Part shown: positions 45,942 through 54,585 of the stretch, piece after piece
Layout: every line of letters begins with the position of its first letter
Numbering within the stretch: the stretch's first letter is position 1
Origin: Dyadobacter fanqingshengii
GTDB lineage: Bacteria; Bacteroidota; Bacteroidia; Cytophagales; Spirosomataceae
Direction: 5' to 3'
Assembly (NCBI RefSeq): GCF_023822005.2
Contig: NZ_CP098806.1
Span: forward strand, 2,046,001 to 2,110,000
DNA: 64,000 nucleotides
Notes under the pieces: model-generated
The model's database searches: none
What the model saw: the letters and a program-made list of their open reading frames with translations, nothing else
What the model was told of the DNA's origin: nothing
Translations under genes and position numbers: made by a program

Positions 45942-47288
45942 ATGAAAAAATTATTTGCCTCCATAAGCCTTTTCGCACTCTCATTTTCTGCGTTTGCACA
46001 AGATTCCCATGTGGTCCTTATCAGCATTGACGGGCTTCGTCCGGAATTTTACAAAGACGCGAACTGGTCAATGGTAAACCTGCGTCAGGGCATGCAAACC
46101 GGCGCTTACTCAGATGGAGTTACCGGCGTTTTCCCCACCGTCACCTACCCTTCCCACACCACCATTATCACGGGCGTAAAGCCTATCAAGCACGGCGTTT
46201 ATTATAACACGCCTTCTGAGCCGCTCGAAGTAACGGGCAAATGGATCTGGGATTATAGCACCATTAAGGTTCCCACGATTTTTAGTGTAGCCAAAGAAAA
46301 AGGATTGAAAACAGCTTCGGTTTTCTGGCCTGTTTCCGTGGGCAGCCCGGCCACTTACAACATTCCCGAATTCTGGTATTTGCCCGAAAAAAAAGGCGGA
46401 GACCGGATCATGATCAAAGCGCTTTCGGAAAATGCAGTTCCAAAAGGTTTGTATGAAGAAATCGAGCAAAATGCGACCGGGAAGCTGGAAGAGATCGATT
46501 TCAACAGCGATTATCTGAGCGTGGATGAGAATATGTCAAGAATCAGCAGCTATCTGATCCGCAAGTACAAGCCGTCATTCCTGGCCGTTCACCTCGTTGC
46601 GGTTGACCATTTCGAGCATGAGCAGGGACGTGATGGCGACAAAGTGCGTGCATCACTTTCGAGCGTGGACAGAGGCATTAAGTCCATTATCGAAGCCACT
46701 GAAAAAGCAGGCATCAGAGAAAAAACAACATTCATCATCACCGGCGACCACGGCTTTGTAGACATTCACACTGCCATCGCCCCCAACATTCTGCTCGCCA
46801 AAGCAGGACTTTACGACCCAAACAATAAGGCAAATTGGAAAGCCTATTTCCACAGCTCAGGCGGCTCGGCATTCTTACATTTGAAAGACAAAAACGACAC
46901 AAAAACGCTCGAACAGGTAAAACAGATCCTGGATCAACTGCCACAGAATCAGAAAAACCTCTTCGCAGTGAAAGACCGGGCAGCATTAGACGCAGTAGGC
47001 TCCGATCCAAATGCATCACTGGCCATCGCCCCCGTACAGGGCATCACCATCAGCGGCGCCGCAACCGGCGATTTCCTGCGCGCATCCAGCGGAGGCACCC
47101 ATGGCTTCTTCCCCGACTTCAAAGAAATCCAAACCGGTTTCGTAGCATTCGGCAAAGGAATTAAACAAGGAGCAGTAATCCCTGAAATGAGCTTGCAAGA
47201 CATCGCACCGCTTATTGCGAAGCTCCTGGGATTAGATTTTCCAAGTGCAGACGGGACGTTGTATCCTGGGTTGTTGGTGAAGGAGTAG
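45942..47288 (+). CDS. Exported NPP-type nucleotide pyrophosphatase/phosphodiesterase
   Basis: This 448-residue member of the alkaline phosphatase superfamily has a signal peptide ending in FAQ (residue 20). It shows metal ligand Asp30 in LISIDGLRPE and the nucleophile Thr68 in FPTVTYPSHTT. Further zinc-site motifs are HLVAVDHFEHEQG and ITGDHGFVDIH, with a final His in SGGTHGF. The threonine nucleophile and motif spacing fit ectonucleotide pyrophosphatase/phosphodiesterases, which cleave nucleotides or phosphodiesters to monophosphates. The start at 45942 was chosen for the signal peptide; the frame extends upstream through the terminator hairpin. Confidence 0.92.
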   Translation: MKKLFASISLFALSFSAFAQDSHVVLISIDGLRPEFYKDANWSMVNLRQGMQTGAYSDGVTGVFPTVTYPSHTTIITGVKPIKHGVYYNTPSEPLEVTGKWIWDYSTIKVPTIFSVAKEKGLKTASVFWPVSVGSPATYNIPEFWYLPEKKGGDRIMIKALSENAVPKGLYEEIEQNATGKLEEIDFNSDYLSVDENMSRISSYLIRKYKPSFLAVHLVAVDHFEHEQGRDGDKVRASLSSVDRGIKSIIEATEKAGIREKTTFIITGDHGFVDIHTAIAPNILLAKAGLYDPNNKANWKAYFHSSGGSAFLHLKDKNDTKTLEQVKQILDQLPQNQKNLFAVKDRAALDAVGSDPNASLAIAPVQGITISGAATGDFLRASSGGTHGFFPDFKEIQTGFVAFGKGIKQGAVIPEMSLQDIAPLIAKLLGLDFPSADGTLYPGLLVKE

Positions 47289-47323
47289 GGAGACTATCCT
47301 AAACAGACCATCATGCACTCATA

Positions 47324-47389
47324 AAAAGATTGGTCATCAGCATATGCATTTCAGTCTTTGAATGCTTGTATGCTGCTGACCAATCTTTT
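47324..47389. terminator. Bidirectional terminator between convergent genes
   Basis: AAAAGATTGGTCA (47324-47336) pairs perfectly with TGACCAATCTTTT (47377-47389). After one mismatch the stem continues with CAGCATA and TATGCTG. A-run and T-run flanks allow it to stop both transcripts. Confidence 0.88.
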
Positions 47390-47408
47390 CTCCAAATAAC
47401 GGTAAAAT

Positions 47409-47951
47409 CTACTTAAACATCTTAGTCAGATCGTTCAGATCTACATCGCCGTCGCCGTCTTTGTCCAGGCCGAGTTTGGCGCCCATGTTGCCGAGGTTTC
47501 CGCCTAAGCCGCCGCCGGATGATGTGTTGCTTCCGCCCAGGTTTCCGCCTCCAAATCTGCCGCCGGTTAGGGAGCCTAGCAAGCCGCCGAGATCTAATCC
47601 CCCGGCTCCGCCTTGGCCACCTCGGTTTGCCATTTTAGCGAGAACAACGGGGATGATTGCCGAAGCAATTGATGCTGCCGTGCTGCCATTGATGCCGAAC
47701 TTCTGCATAATGTTGCCGGTGAAATTGTTTGAGATTTGCTGCACTGCCGGGTTGCTTTCGGTCTGGCCGTTCTGGACAGATTCAAATAAACTATTCACCT
47801 GATCCGGCTCTTTAATATTACTCAAACCATCCACTATGGACGATTGAGCTTCTTGCATAACGGCATCGTTGTGCTCGTTTGGCACTTCGCTATTTTCAAC
47901 AACTGCCTGTTGTCCGTTTTGTTTTATGAGATTGAACAATTCATCAAGCAT
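47409..47951 (-). CDS. Glycine-rich protein with a C-terminal EF-hand-like calcium loop
   Basis: This 180-residue protein has no signal peptide. Residues 1-110 are helical and polar (MLDELFNLIKQNGQQAV), followed by a short hydrophobic helix (ASIASAIIPVVLAKMA). A glycine-rich stretch spans about 113-158. The last 20 residues hold a complete 12-position EF-hand/dockerin-like loop, D163-x-D165-x-D167-x-D169-x-D171-x-x-D174. It looks like the YidB/DUF937 type of helical protein with an added calcium loop, but I do not recognise it firmly. Function is unknown. Confidence 0.7.
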   Translation of the reverse strand: MLDELFNLIKQNGQQAVVENSEVPNEHNDAVMQEAQSSIVDGLSNIKEPDQVNSLFESVQNGQTESNPAVQQISNNFTGNIMQKFGINGSTAASIASAIIPVVLAKMANRGGQGGAGGLDLGGLLGSLTGGRFGGGNLGGSNTSSGGGLGGNLGNMGAKLGLDKDGDGDVDLNDLTKMFK

Positions 47952-48073
47952 GATTTTTCAGTTTAAATTTGAAATTTCAATGTTAAACAAACCATGCCAA
48001 TTCAATACGCATGCATGGTGGAACGTGTGCAATATGTGAAGCCTAAAGGGACAATGTTGCAGGATTGCGCTCA

Positions 48074-48826
48074 CTACAAATACAACTTGACCATCTCGCG
48101 CCAGTATCGCGGGCGGTGCGCTTCCTCATCCCAAATGTACATTTTGTGCGGCACGCCGATCCGGGATAGTGCGCTGCTTAACCGCTCGTTATCCGGCAGG
48201 AATGAATCTTCGCGACCGATCACCAGCGTAATATCGAGCTTCCTGATCTGTTGCAAAAGTTTTTTGTCACAAATGCCGGGTACGAAATGGTTAGGCATGT
48301 TGTAATAAATGTTTTCATCGAAATAACCGTCAAAAAGATCGGCGAAGAAAGGCAGGGGTTTAGTAAGGTCGTAACGAGCGCTCATGCCCACGACTTTGGT
48401 AAAAACCGTGGGGTGTTTCAATCCGATATTTACTGCATGGTAACCGCCCAGACTGCATCCGGTTACAGTGAGCTGTTTCGATTTATTCTTCTTCCTTATA
48501 AAAGGAATAACCTCCGTCAGGATATAGCGCTCGTATTGCAAATGTCTCAGAATCCGCTGGTTAGGCGGCTCGGACGAATAGAAACTTTCCTGATCAATGC
48601 TGTCCACACAAAAAATCTGGACTTCCCCATTCATGATGCGCTCGCGCAAAGCCTCGATAATTTTCCAGTTTTCCAGGTCATAAAAATGGGCGGCCCTGGT
48701 TGGAAAGAACAGGACAGGAACGCCTCCGGAACCAAAAACCAGCAACTCCATATATCTGTTCAGGGCAGGGCTGAACCATTTCTGGTATTCTCTCTCCATG
48801 ACAACGGGAGGCGATGCGCTTATCAT
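48074..48826 (-). CDS. Esterase family alpha/beta hydrolase
   Basis: This 250-residue cytoplasmic alpha/beta hydrolase belongs to the putative-esterase (esterase D-like) family. The nucleophile elbow is GCSLGG with Ser125. The preceding ERYILTEVIPFIRKK and following YHAVNIGLKHPTVFTKVVGMSARYD are typical, and a Gly-Arg-Glu-Asp segment (VIGREDSFL) provides the acid. The terminal RYWREMV holds few clear His candidates, so the catalytic His, probably in DEEAHRPRYW, is inferred. Relatives are annotated as acetyl-xylan or S-formylglutathione esterases. The SGNH gene lies 1 base upstream, so they are co-transcribed. Confidence 0.88.
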   Translation of the reverse strand: MISASPPVVMEREYQKWFSPALNRYMELLVFGSGGVPVLFFPTRAAHFYDLENWKIIEALRERIMNGEVQIFCVDSIDQESFYSSEPPNQRILRHLQYERYILTEVIPFIRKKNKSKQLTVTGCSLGGYHAVNIGLKHPTVFTKVVGMSARYDLTKPLPFFADLFDGYFDENIYYNMPNHFVPGICDKKLLQQIRKLDITLVIGREDSFLPDNERLSSALSRIGVPHKMYIWDEEAHRPRYWREMVKLYL

Positions 48827-48827
48827 A

Positions 48828-49430
48828 TTAATCGTTGGTTGAGAGGTTTAACGCGTTTCGGACAGCCTTTTTCCACAATGCATAACCGGCAGGACTGAGA
48901 TGCAACCCATCCTGCTCAAATAATTCTCTCACAGGCGTACCCTGTTCGTCGAGCATGGCTGGAAAAATATTAATATAATGCTGGTTAGGGTCTCCTTTGA
49001 TTTCTTCCTGGATCAGCCTGTTCGCCGTTTTGATCTGAGAAATGATTTCCCAACGCTGTAAGCTGGGTTTAATGCTGATAAAATAGCAAGGAACATCCCC
49101 AAACTTTGCGCGGATCTGTCCGAGGAGCTGCCGGTAATAAAGGCAAACCTCCATGGGATTTCGGCCATCGCCCAGGTCATTGTCTCCCGCATAAATAATG
49201 ATGCGCTTCGCAGTACTGACCTGCGCCATGATCCGATCGAAAAACCAGGAGCAAGCCGCTAACGTCGATCCGCCAAAACCCAGGTTAACGGGCTGGATAT
49301 CTTCAAAATCTGAATATAATGTAGTCCAGAGATTGATGCTGGAACTGCCATAAAAAATTGTTTCCGGCAGAAAAGAAAGCTTTTCCGATTCCTTTTCAAC
49401 CCTCAGCACTTCATCCTCATACCAATTCAT
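48828..49430 (-). CDS. SGNH/GDSL-type hydrolase
   Basis: This 200-residue esterase has the four SGNH blocks. Block I is FYGSSSINLW with a nucleophile Ser near 30. Block II is NLGFGGST with the oxyanion Gly, block III is YAGDND with Asn, and block V is DGLHLSPAGY with Asp and His. No signal peptide is present. Members remove acyl groups from sugars or lipids. It is the first gene of a two-gene operon with the alpha/beta esterase. Both enzymes could deacylate imported oligosaccharides; this is inferred from the SusC/SusD and sulfatase neighbours. Confidence 0.9.
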   Translation of the reverse strand: MNWYEDEVLRVEKESEKLSFLPETIFYGSSSINLWTTLYSDFEDIQPVNLGFGGSTLAACSWFFDRIMAQVSTAKRIIIYAGDNDLGDGRNPMEVCLYYRQLLGQIRAKFGDVPCYFISIKPSLQRWEIISQIKTANRLIQEEIKGDPNQHYINIFPAMLDEQGTPVRELFEQDGLHLSPAGYALWKKAVRNALNLSTND

Positions 49431-49593
49431 GCTCCATATAAAGTTAGCGAAATCCGAATTCTTAAAAGTACAATTCTAATGTTATGTGTTTGTGAACAAA
49501 TCAAAAAGCTTACCAAGTTCTCCAAAATAGCCTGTTTGTGATGGCTGCGAGTATAAAGTGTATTCGTTTTCCTAAACTCTCCTATTTATAATC

Positions 49594-51726
49594 ATGAAAT
49601 CGCTCTTTTACTGGATCCTGCTTGTTCCGATTCACCTCTTTGCACAATCTGTGCCAGATCAGAAATTTGTTCAGGAAGTAGTTACATTACACGGCTCCAC
49701 AACGGGCTTACCGCAAGGAAAAGTGGATCATATTCTACTAAAAAACAACCAGCCGATTGCGGCCATTGCAGGCAAATCTGTGCAGTTGCGTGATGGTAAA
49801 TGGATTGTCGTTTCTAATGAAAAGACGGCCCCCATCGCATTACCTGCCATTCCCGGAACGGAAATATTAACCAGCGTGCCCTATCAAAATGGTTATGCGA
49901 TCGGCTGCTCGGAAGGTTTATATTTTTATCAAAATGGTAAAAACCCTGAAAGGATTTTTCCAAAAAACGAACTTTACAGCTGGTCGCTCAGGAATGTTGC
50001 CGCGCTGGTAACCGATTCTAAAGGACGACTTTGGTTCGGGTCGGAAGAAGGAGTGGGCTATCTGGATGGGAGTAACTGGAAATTGTTTACCGGAAAGGAA
50101 GGTCTGCCGTATAATCAATTCACCTGCGCTGCGGCCGGACCTGATGGAATTGTCTGGTTTGGCACAAAAAAAGGGGCTATTCAAATTGATAATGAACAGT
50201 TTAAATATCGTTTCAGTCGTCGCTGGCTTCCCGGTGACCATGTGTATTCCATCGCCATCCAGGCGGATAATGGCACCGCATGGATCGGGACGGATCAAGG
50301 AATCAGCCAGATTACTCGCCAATCCATTTCACTGGAACAAAAAGCGCGGATTTTCACCAAACAAGTGGAAGAGCGACATAACCGTATGGGTTTTGTTGCG
50401 CAAAGCCATTTGAAAGAACAGTTTAATGTCGCGAGTTCCGAAGTCGCGATTTCGGATAATGATGGCATGTACACCTCCATGTACGGAGCCGCACAAGCAT
50501 TCAGATATGCTGCGACGGGCGATCCCGAGGCAAAAGCGCTGGCTGACAGGAGCTTCAAGGCCTGCAAATGGCTTGTAGACATCACCCATGAAAAAGGATT
50601 TCCGGCACGGGTTATCATCCCGGTGGATTGGCCCGAAAAAGTAAACGAAACGCACAGCCGCGAGGATAACCTTCGCAACCAGCAGCATGATCCGATGTGG
50701 AAGGACATTTATCCGCGTTTCCCTAAAAGCAAAGACGGCAAATATTACTGGAAATGCGATACAAGCTCAGACGAACTGGCCGGGCATTTCTTCTTCTATG
50801 GCATTTACTATGATCTGGTTGCCAAAACCGATGAAGAAAAACAGGCCGTGCGGGACGTGGTCGGCGACATTACGGATCATTTGATTCGCCATGGCTACAA
50901 ACTCGTGGATCACGATGGCAAAGTGACACGCTGGGGCGATTTTTCTCCCGAATATTTCAATTCTGTTTATGGCTATGATCAGCGGGGTTTGAATTCCGCG
51001 GTTATGCTTTCATTCCTGAATGTGGCCAGACATGTCACGGGAGATAAAAAGTATGATGCTGAGGCCAAAATCCTGCGTGATAAATACAATTACCACATCA
51101 ATGCAATGCATCCCAAGGAGTTCTTCCCGCCGGAAAACGTTGTTCCCTGGGATAATAACATTTGCCTGATGAGCCTTTACGGACTAATTAATTACGAAAC
51201 GGACCCATCGCTTCTACTCATGTACCGGCAGGGATTGGAAGTGGCCTGGCAACACATAAGCAAGCAGAAAAATGCATTTTGGGATGCAATTTATGCAGCG
51301 CTGGCCAACCGCTTCACCCAGCAGGCTGATCAGAAAATGTTTGAAAACAAAGGGCTGTTTCCTGAAAACAGATTGTATGCATCGAAAGTCGTAAAAGGGC
51401 ATTACAAAGGAAATTATCGCGCCGATTTCATTCTCGAAAATCTGCAAAAAATTCCGCTCGACCTCGTCGGTTACACCATGGATAACACCCATCGCCTCGA
51501 CGTCGTTTTCGACTCCTCGCCCATGCAGGAAAAAAACATCGGCTGGCGCACCGACGGCTACGCCCTGCCCATCGACGAGCGCGGCCACGTCAGGCAGGAC
51601 CGCGATGGCTTCGCCTTGCTAGCCTCGGAAGGCGACGGCCACGATGAACACGAAGGGACATTCTTCCTTTTGCCGTATTACATGGCTTATTATCACGGGT
51701 TACTGGGGAGTGGTGACGCGAGGTGA
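49594..51726 (+). CDS. Beta-propeller repeats fused to an alpha/alpha-toroid domain (putative glycan-active enzyme)
   Basis: This 710-residue exported protein has a signal peptide ending at LFAQ. The N-terminal part has two-component-regulator propeller repeats (LWFGSEEGVGYLDGSNW near 146, VWFGTKKGAIQI, AWIGTDQGISQI near 229). Only a few blades are present and no kinase or DNA-binding domain follows. From about 260 to the end it is all-helical with repeated aromatic and acidic stretches (DNDGMYTSMYGAAQAFRYAATG, TSSDELAGHFFFYGIYYDL, WGDFSPEYFN, DEHEGTFFLLPYYMAYYHG), as in alpha/alpha-barrel hydrolases or lyases. The combination is not one I recognise. Enzymatic function is inferred from fold and locus only. 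Confidence 0.72.
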   Translation: MKSLFYWILLVPIHLFAQSVPDQKFVQEVVTLHGSTTGLPQGKVDHILLKNNQPIAAIAGKSVQLRDGKWIVVSNEKTAPIALPAIPGTEILTSVPYQNGYAIGCSEGLYFYQNGKNPERIFPKNELYSWSLRNVAALVTDSKGRLWFGSEEGVGYLDGSNWKLFTGKEGLPYNQFTCAAAGPDGIVWFGTKKGAIQIDNEQFKYRFSRRWLPGDHVYSIAIQADNGTAWIGTDQGISQITRQSISLEQKARIFTKQVEERHNRMGFVAQSHLKEQFNVASSEVAISDNDGMYTSMYGAAQAFRYAATGDPEAKALADRSFKACKWLVDITHEKGFPARVIIPVDWPEKVNETHSREDNLRNQQHDPMWKDIYPRFPKSKDGKYYWKCDTSSDELAGHFFFYGIYYDLVAKTDEEKQAVRDVVGDITDHLIRHGYKLVDHDGKVTRWGDFSPEYFNSVYGYDQRGLNSAVMLSFLNVARHVTGDKKYDAEAKILRDKYNYHINAMHPKEFFPPENVVPWDNNICLMSLYGLINYETDPSLLLMYRQGLEVAWQHISKQKNAFWDAIYAALANRFTQQADQKMFENKGLFPENRLYASKVVKGHYKGNYRADFILENLQKIPLDLVGYTMDNTHRLDVVFDSSPMQEKNIGWRTDGYALPIDERGHVRQDRDGFALLASEGDGHDEHEGTFFLLPYYMAYYHGLLGSGDAR

Positions 51727-51814
51727 GCGTATCCCTCACTTCCGTATGCTCCCGAGTGCCCACTTATCATTTTTAAAACATATCAGTTTTACTCGTTTCC
51801 GGCAACAAGAAGGC

Positions 51815-53587
51815 TCATTTAATCAAAACCAACTCCACAGCGCGGATGTCGGCAAACTTTCGACCCTTCATATACGTAGCAAGCAGCTTCAGTGCGCCCC
51901 TGCCCTTCTGCAAATCCACTTTGCCGACTTGCAAGGTTTTGAATTCCTTTTCGTAAGACTCCCCTTTCCGCTCAACCCGGTCCGGGCTATCGATCAGCGG
52001 TGGATCGAATGCGTCAGTGATCTTTCCTGAAATACGACTTTTGTTAAATTCTATCGTAAATGCATCCCCAGGCTCGGGGCTGGTGTAAAGGACATTCACC
52101 TGATATTTTCCGGTTGTGTTCACTTCCACATTCCACGTTACATACGACTCAATATTATTCCAATTGGCGATCCAGGAAGAGTTGGGTGCAGAGGCGCTGT
52201 AAGACAATGTACTGCCCTTGGAACGATGTAAAACGGCGTCCTGCGAAGGAAGCACCGCTTTGGGGAACTGTTGATAGCCGACTGGCAACCAGCGACTTGT
52301 GTCGATATTTACCACCATTGCCTGATGCCATTTTTCCAGCGCAACTGAAAGCGTTTTCGCCAGTTCCGGCTCCTTTGCGGCAAGGTCATTTTGTTGGGTA
52401 GAATCTTTGGAAAGATCAAAAAGCGAGCCGCCGGAAAACAGGTAAGCACCTTTTCTGACACTACTATTTTTATTAATTGAGCTAAAAAGTGTCCGCTCCG
52501 GCACTTGTGCAGCTTTGCCGGTCAGTGCGGGTTTCAGGCTGACGCCGTCGAGTGGTTTTGTGCCTTTTGCCGAGATTCCTGCGAGGTCTGTCAATGTCGG
52601 CAACAGGTCAATGTATGCGGCATTTCCACTGATGATTCTGCCGGGCTTAATTTGTCCGGGCCAGCGGATCAGGAAGGGAACTCTTACGCCACCTTCATCA
52701 GCCACGCCTTTACGGCCTTTCATATCCCCGTTCCATCGCCAGGAATTCGGACCATTATCGGTGAGATAAATGACAATTGTGTTGTCCGTGAGTTTGAGTT
52801 GATCCAGCTTGTCGAGAACGCGGCCCACGTTGTCATCCATATTCTCGCACATGGCCAGGGCTGAGATCGTAACTTCTATTTCCTCCTGACTTTTGTCCTT
52901 GCTGAACTGGCTGATCCCTCTCGCTTTTACACGGTCGTAATATTTGTCGGGAACCTGAAACGGGGAATGAGGAGTATTATAAGGGATATAGCAAACAAAT
53001 GGCTGCGCTTTATTCTTTTCAATAAAATCAATGGCTTTGTCCGTGAGGTCGTCAGTGATGTAGCCTTTACTTCTCTCCGGCTCGCCGTTATGATCGAGCA
53101 TTGTATTGAAGTAATTGGCATAATGTCCACTCAAAAATCCGTAAAATTCATCAAATCCGCGGCCATTCGGATGATAAGGATACTGGCTTCCATTGTGCCA
53201 CTTTCCAAACGCACCGGTTGCATAACCTGCTTTTTTGAATAAATCAGCAAAAGTAACCTCGTCCAGATTCATGTACTCCCTGGAACTGGAAACGCCCCAG
53301 ACACCAGACCGGTAATGGTAGCGCCCCGTCAATAATCCGGCCCGTGTAGGCGCACAAAGCGGTGCAACATAAAACCTCGAAAATCGAGCACCCTCCTTAC
53401 CGATCTTATCAATGTTAGGCGTGCGGACATTGGCATTACCATTGATGCTAAGATCCCCCCAACCCTGATCATCAGCCAGAATGACGATGATATTGGGCTT
53501 CGATTGCGCATTGGCGAAGCGGCATAATGACAATAGGCAAAGCAGAAGTGATACTGCTTTGGAATTCACGACTTTGATTTTAGGCAT
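51815..53587 (-). CDS. Exported sulfatase with an extra C-terminal beta domain
   Basis: This 590-residue type I sulfatase has a signal peptide ending in NAQ. Its metal site is NIIVILADDQGWGD, and its formylglycine motif CAPTR lies at residues 78-82 with GLLTGRY after it. FGKWHNGS and YLTDNGPN are conserved. The sulfatase core ends near 440. The last about 140 residues (SWIANWNNIESYVTWNVEVNTTGKYQVNVLYTS and on) look like a jelly-roll carbohydrate-binding module. The module would tether the enzyme to its substrate. It converges with the propeller gene, 88 bases away. Specificity is unknown. Confidence 0.92.
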   Translation of the reverse strand: MPKIKVVNSKAVSLLLCLLSLCRFANAQSKPNIIVILADDQGWGDLSINGNANVRTPNIDKIGKEGARFSRFYVAPLCAPTRAGLLTGRYHYRSGVWGVSSSREYMNLDEVTFADLFKKAGYATGAFGKWHNGSQYPYHPNGRGFDEFYGFLSGHYANYFNTMLDHNGEPERSKGYITDDLTDKAIDFIEKNKAQPFVCYIPYNTPHSPFQVPDKYYDRVKARGISQFSKDKSQEEIEVTISALAMCENMDDNVGRVLDKLDQLKLTDNTIVIYLTDNGPNSWRWNGDMKGRKGVADEGGVRVPFLIRWPGQIKPGRIISGNAAYIDLLPTLTDLAGISAKGTKPLDGVSLKPALTGKAAQVPERTLFSSINKNSSVRKGAYLFSGGSLFDLSKDSTQQNDLAAKEPELAKTLSVALEKWHQAMVVNIDTSRWLPVGYQQFPKAVLPSQDAVLHRSKGSTLSYSASAPNSSWIANWNNIESYVTWNVEVNTTGKYQVNVLYTSPEPGDAFTIEFNKSRISGKITDAFDPPLIDSPDRVERKGESYEKEFKTLQVGKVDLQKGRGALKLLATYMKGRKFADIRAVELVLIK

Positions 53588-53801
53588 AGATCTGGTCGAT
53601 ATTTAAATCACAGCCGTGGCGGGTAATCCAATTATTTTTTGGGCAAAGGAAACTTGCTGAAAGTCTCAGCCATGCGGAAAGTTTTCTCTACAATGATATT
53701 TCCCTGTTTGGGCGCCGTTTTCAGCCTGTTGTTTTGGCTGTTCGCTGTATTTCCAGATATCTTTGAAGTAGCTGACATGTTTCTTATGTTTATTTTCAAA
53801 T

Positions 53802-54302
53802 TTAAGAATTACGAACAGATAATAAAAACCCATCAAAATGAATTCCTTTTCGAAACTCAATGAAGCCGATGTCTTCTTTACGGATCAAACCGTGCAGCTG
53901 CAAATCAATGGGCAATTCTTCAAGAATTTTCGATATCTCCCGCTGATATAATCTTGTTCGGGCAAATGTGCTCCCCTCCGCATACAGGTGCGCAACAGGA
54001 TATTTTTTGAGAAAATCCAGGGCAATGGCTGCGACTGTTCCCAGAATTTGCTTCATATCATCATTCCTGGTTCGAAGCCGGTCGTCGACAATTTGCCGGA
54101 CTTCATCCCATGCTCCGAAACCGAGGTTAAATAATCCCTTTTCCGGATCATCCTTCACCCTCGTAATGAACGTCCTCAGTTCAAATTTACCGTTTTTCCC
54201 CTCGCTGTAAAATTTGTGGGAATCAAGAATTTCGATCCCTGCGAAAGAGTCACCGTACGCATCGGCGCTAACCCTAATTGTATCGTAACTTGATACGCTC
54301 AT
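53802..54302 (-). CDS. DUF6934-like hypothetical protein
   Basis: This 166-residue soluble protein starts at the ATG at 54302; an upstream ATG at 54383 adds 27 residues that look non-conserved. The body matches a Bacteroidota-specific hypothetical family by pattern: FYSEGKNGKFELRTFI, GLFNLGFGAWDE, NDDMKQILGTVAAIALDFLKKYPVAHLYAEGSTFARTRLY. The central GST-ARTRLY segment is the most conserved part. Function is unknown; such proteins often appear next to small mobile or toxin-antitoxin genes. It overlaps a short plus-strand frame that I do not accept as a gene. Confidence 0.72.
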   Translation of the reverse strand: MSVSSYDTIRVSADAYGDSFAGIEILDSHKFYSEGKNGKFELRTFITRVKDDPEKGLFNLGFGAWDEVRQIVDDRLRTRNDDMKQILGTVAAIALDFLKKYPVAHLYAEGSTFARTRLYQREISKILEELPIDLQLHGLIRKEDIGFIEFRKGIHFDGFLLSVRNS

Positions 54303-54502
54303 TCCAAATTTGATATAGTGTGTCCTGCCGACGAAGGTTGCCAGGCTTTTACAGAAATCCAAATTTGGATGGGGGATTTTCACATGTTTGCCGCCAGTGG
54401 CCGCACGCTGCTGGCTGTCACGCGCAGGCCTTTAAGATACTTGATTCTTTTGCCAATATCTGCATTGGAATCGAATACTGTGTCTATGCCAAACCGATTC
54501 TT

Positions 54503-54534
54503 CCGGCGAACCGGCGAACCGGCGATCCGGCGAT
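54503..54534 (+). repeat. Four tandem 8-bp units, CCGGCGAA/CCGGCGAT
   Basis: CCGGCGAA occurs twice, then CCGGCGAT twice, without gaps. The array lies 24 bases before the -7 box of the AraC-family gene. It could be a replication-slippage repeat or a stacked binding site. Confidence 0.8.
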
Positions 54535-54557
54535 CTCGCAATCCAGTAATTTTTGTG

Positions 54558-54565
54558 TAAATTTG
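54558..54565 (+). promoter_or_regulatory. Candidate -7 box for the AraC-family gene
   Basis: TAAATTTG is a perfect TAnnTTTG box, 20 bases before the ATG at 54586. No -33 box is recognisable at the expected distance. Confidence 0.4.
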
Positions 54566-54585
54566 ATTTTTACAAAGATAAAATC

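Noticed and set aside
48251..48898. 215-codon plus-strand open frame
   Set aside because: It is antisense to the esterase, whose GCSLGG elbow and fold motifs are intact.
53672..53863. 63-codon plus-strand frame with two hydrophobic stretches
   Set aside because: It overlaps the end of the DUF6934-like gene, has no homologue pattern and no promoter; kept only as a weak small-membrane-protein possibility.
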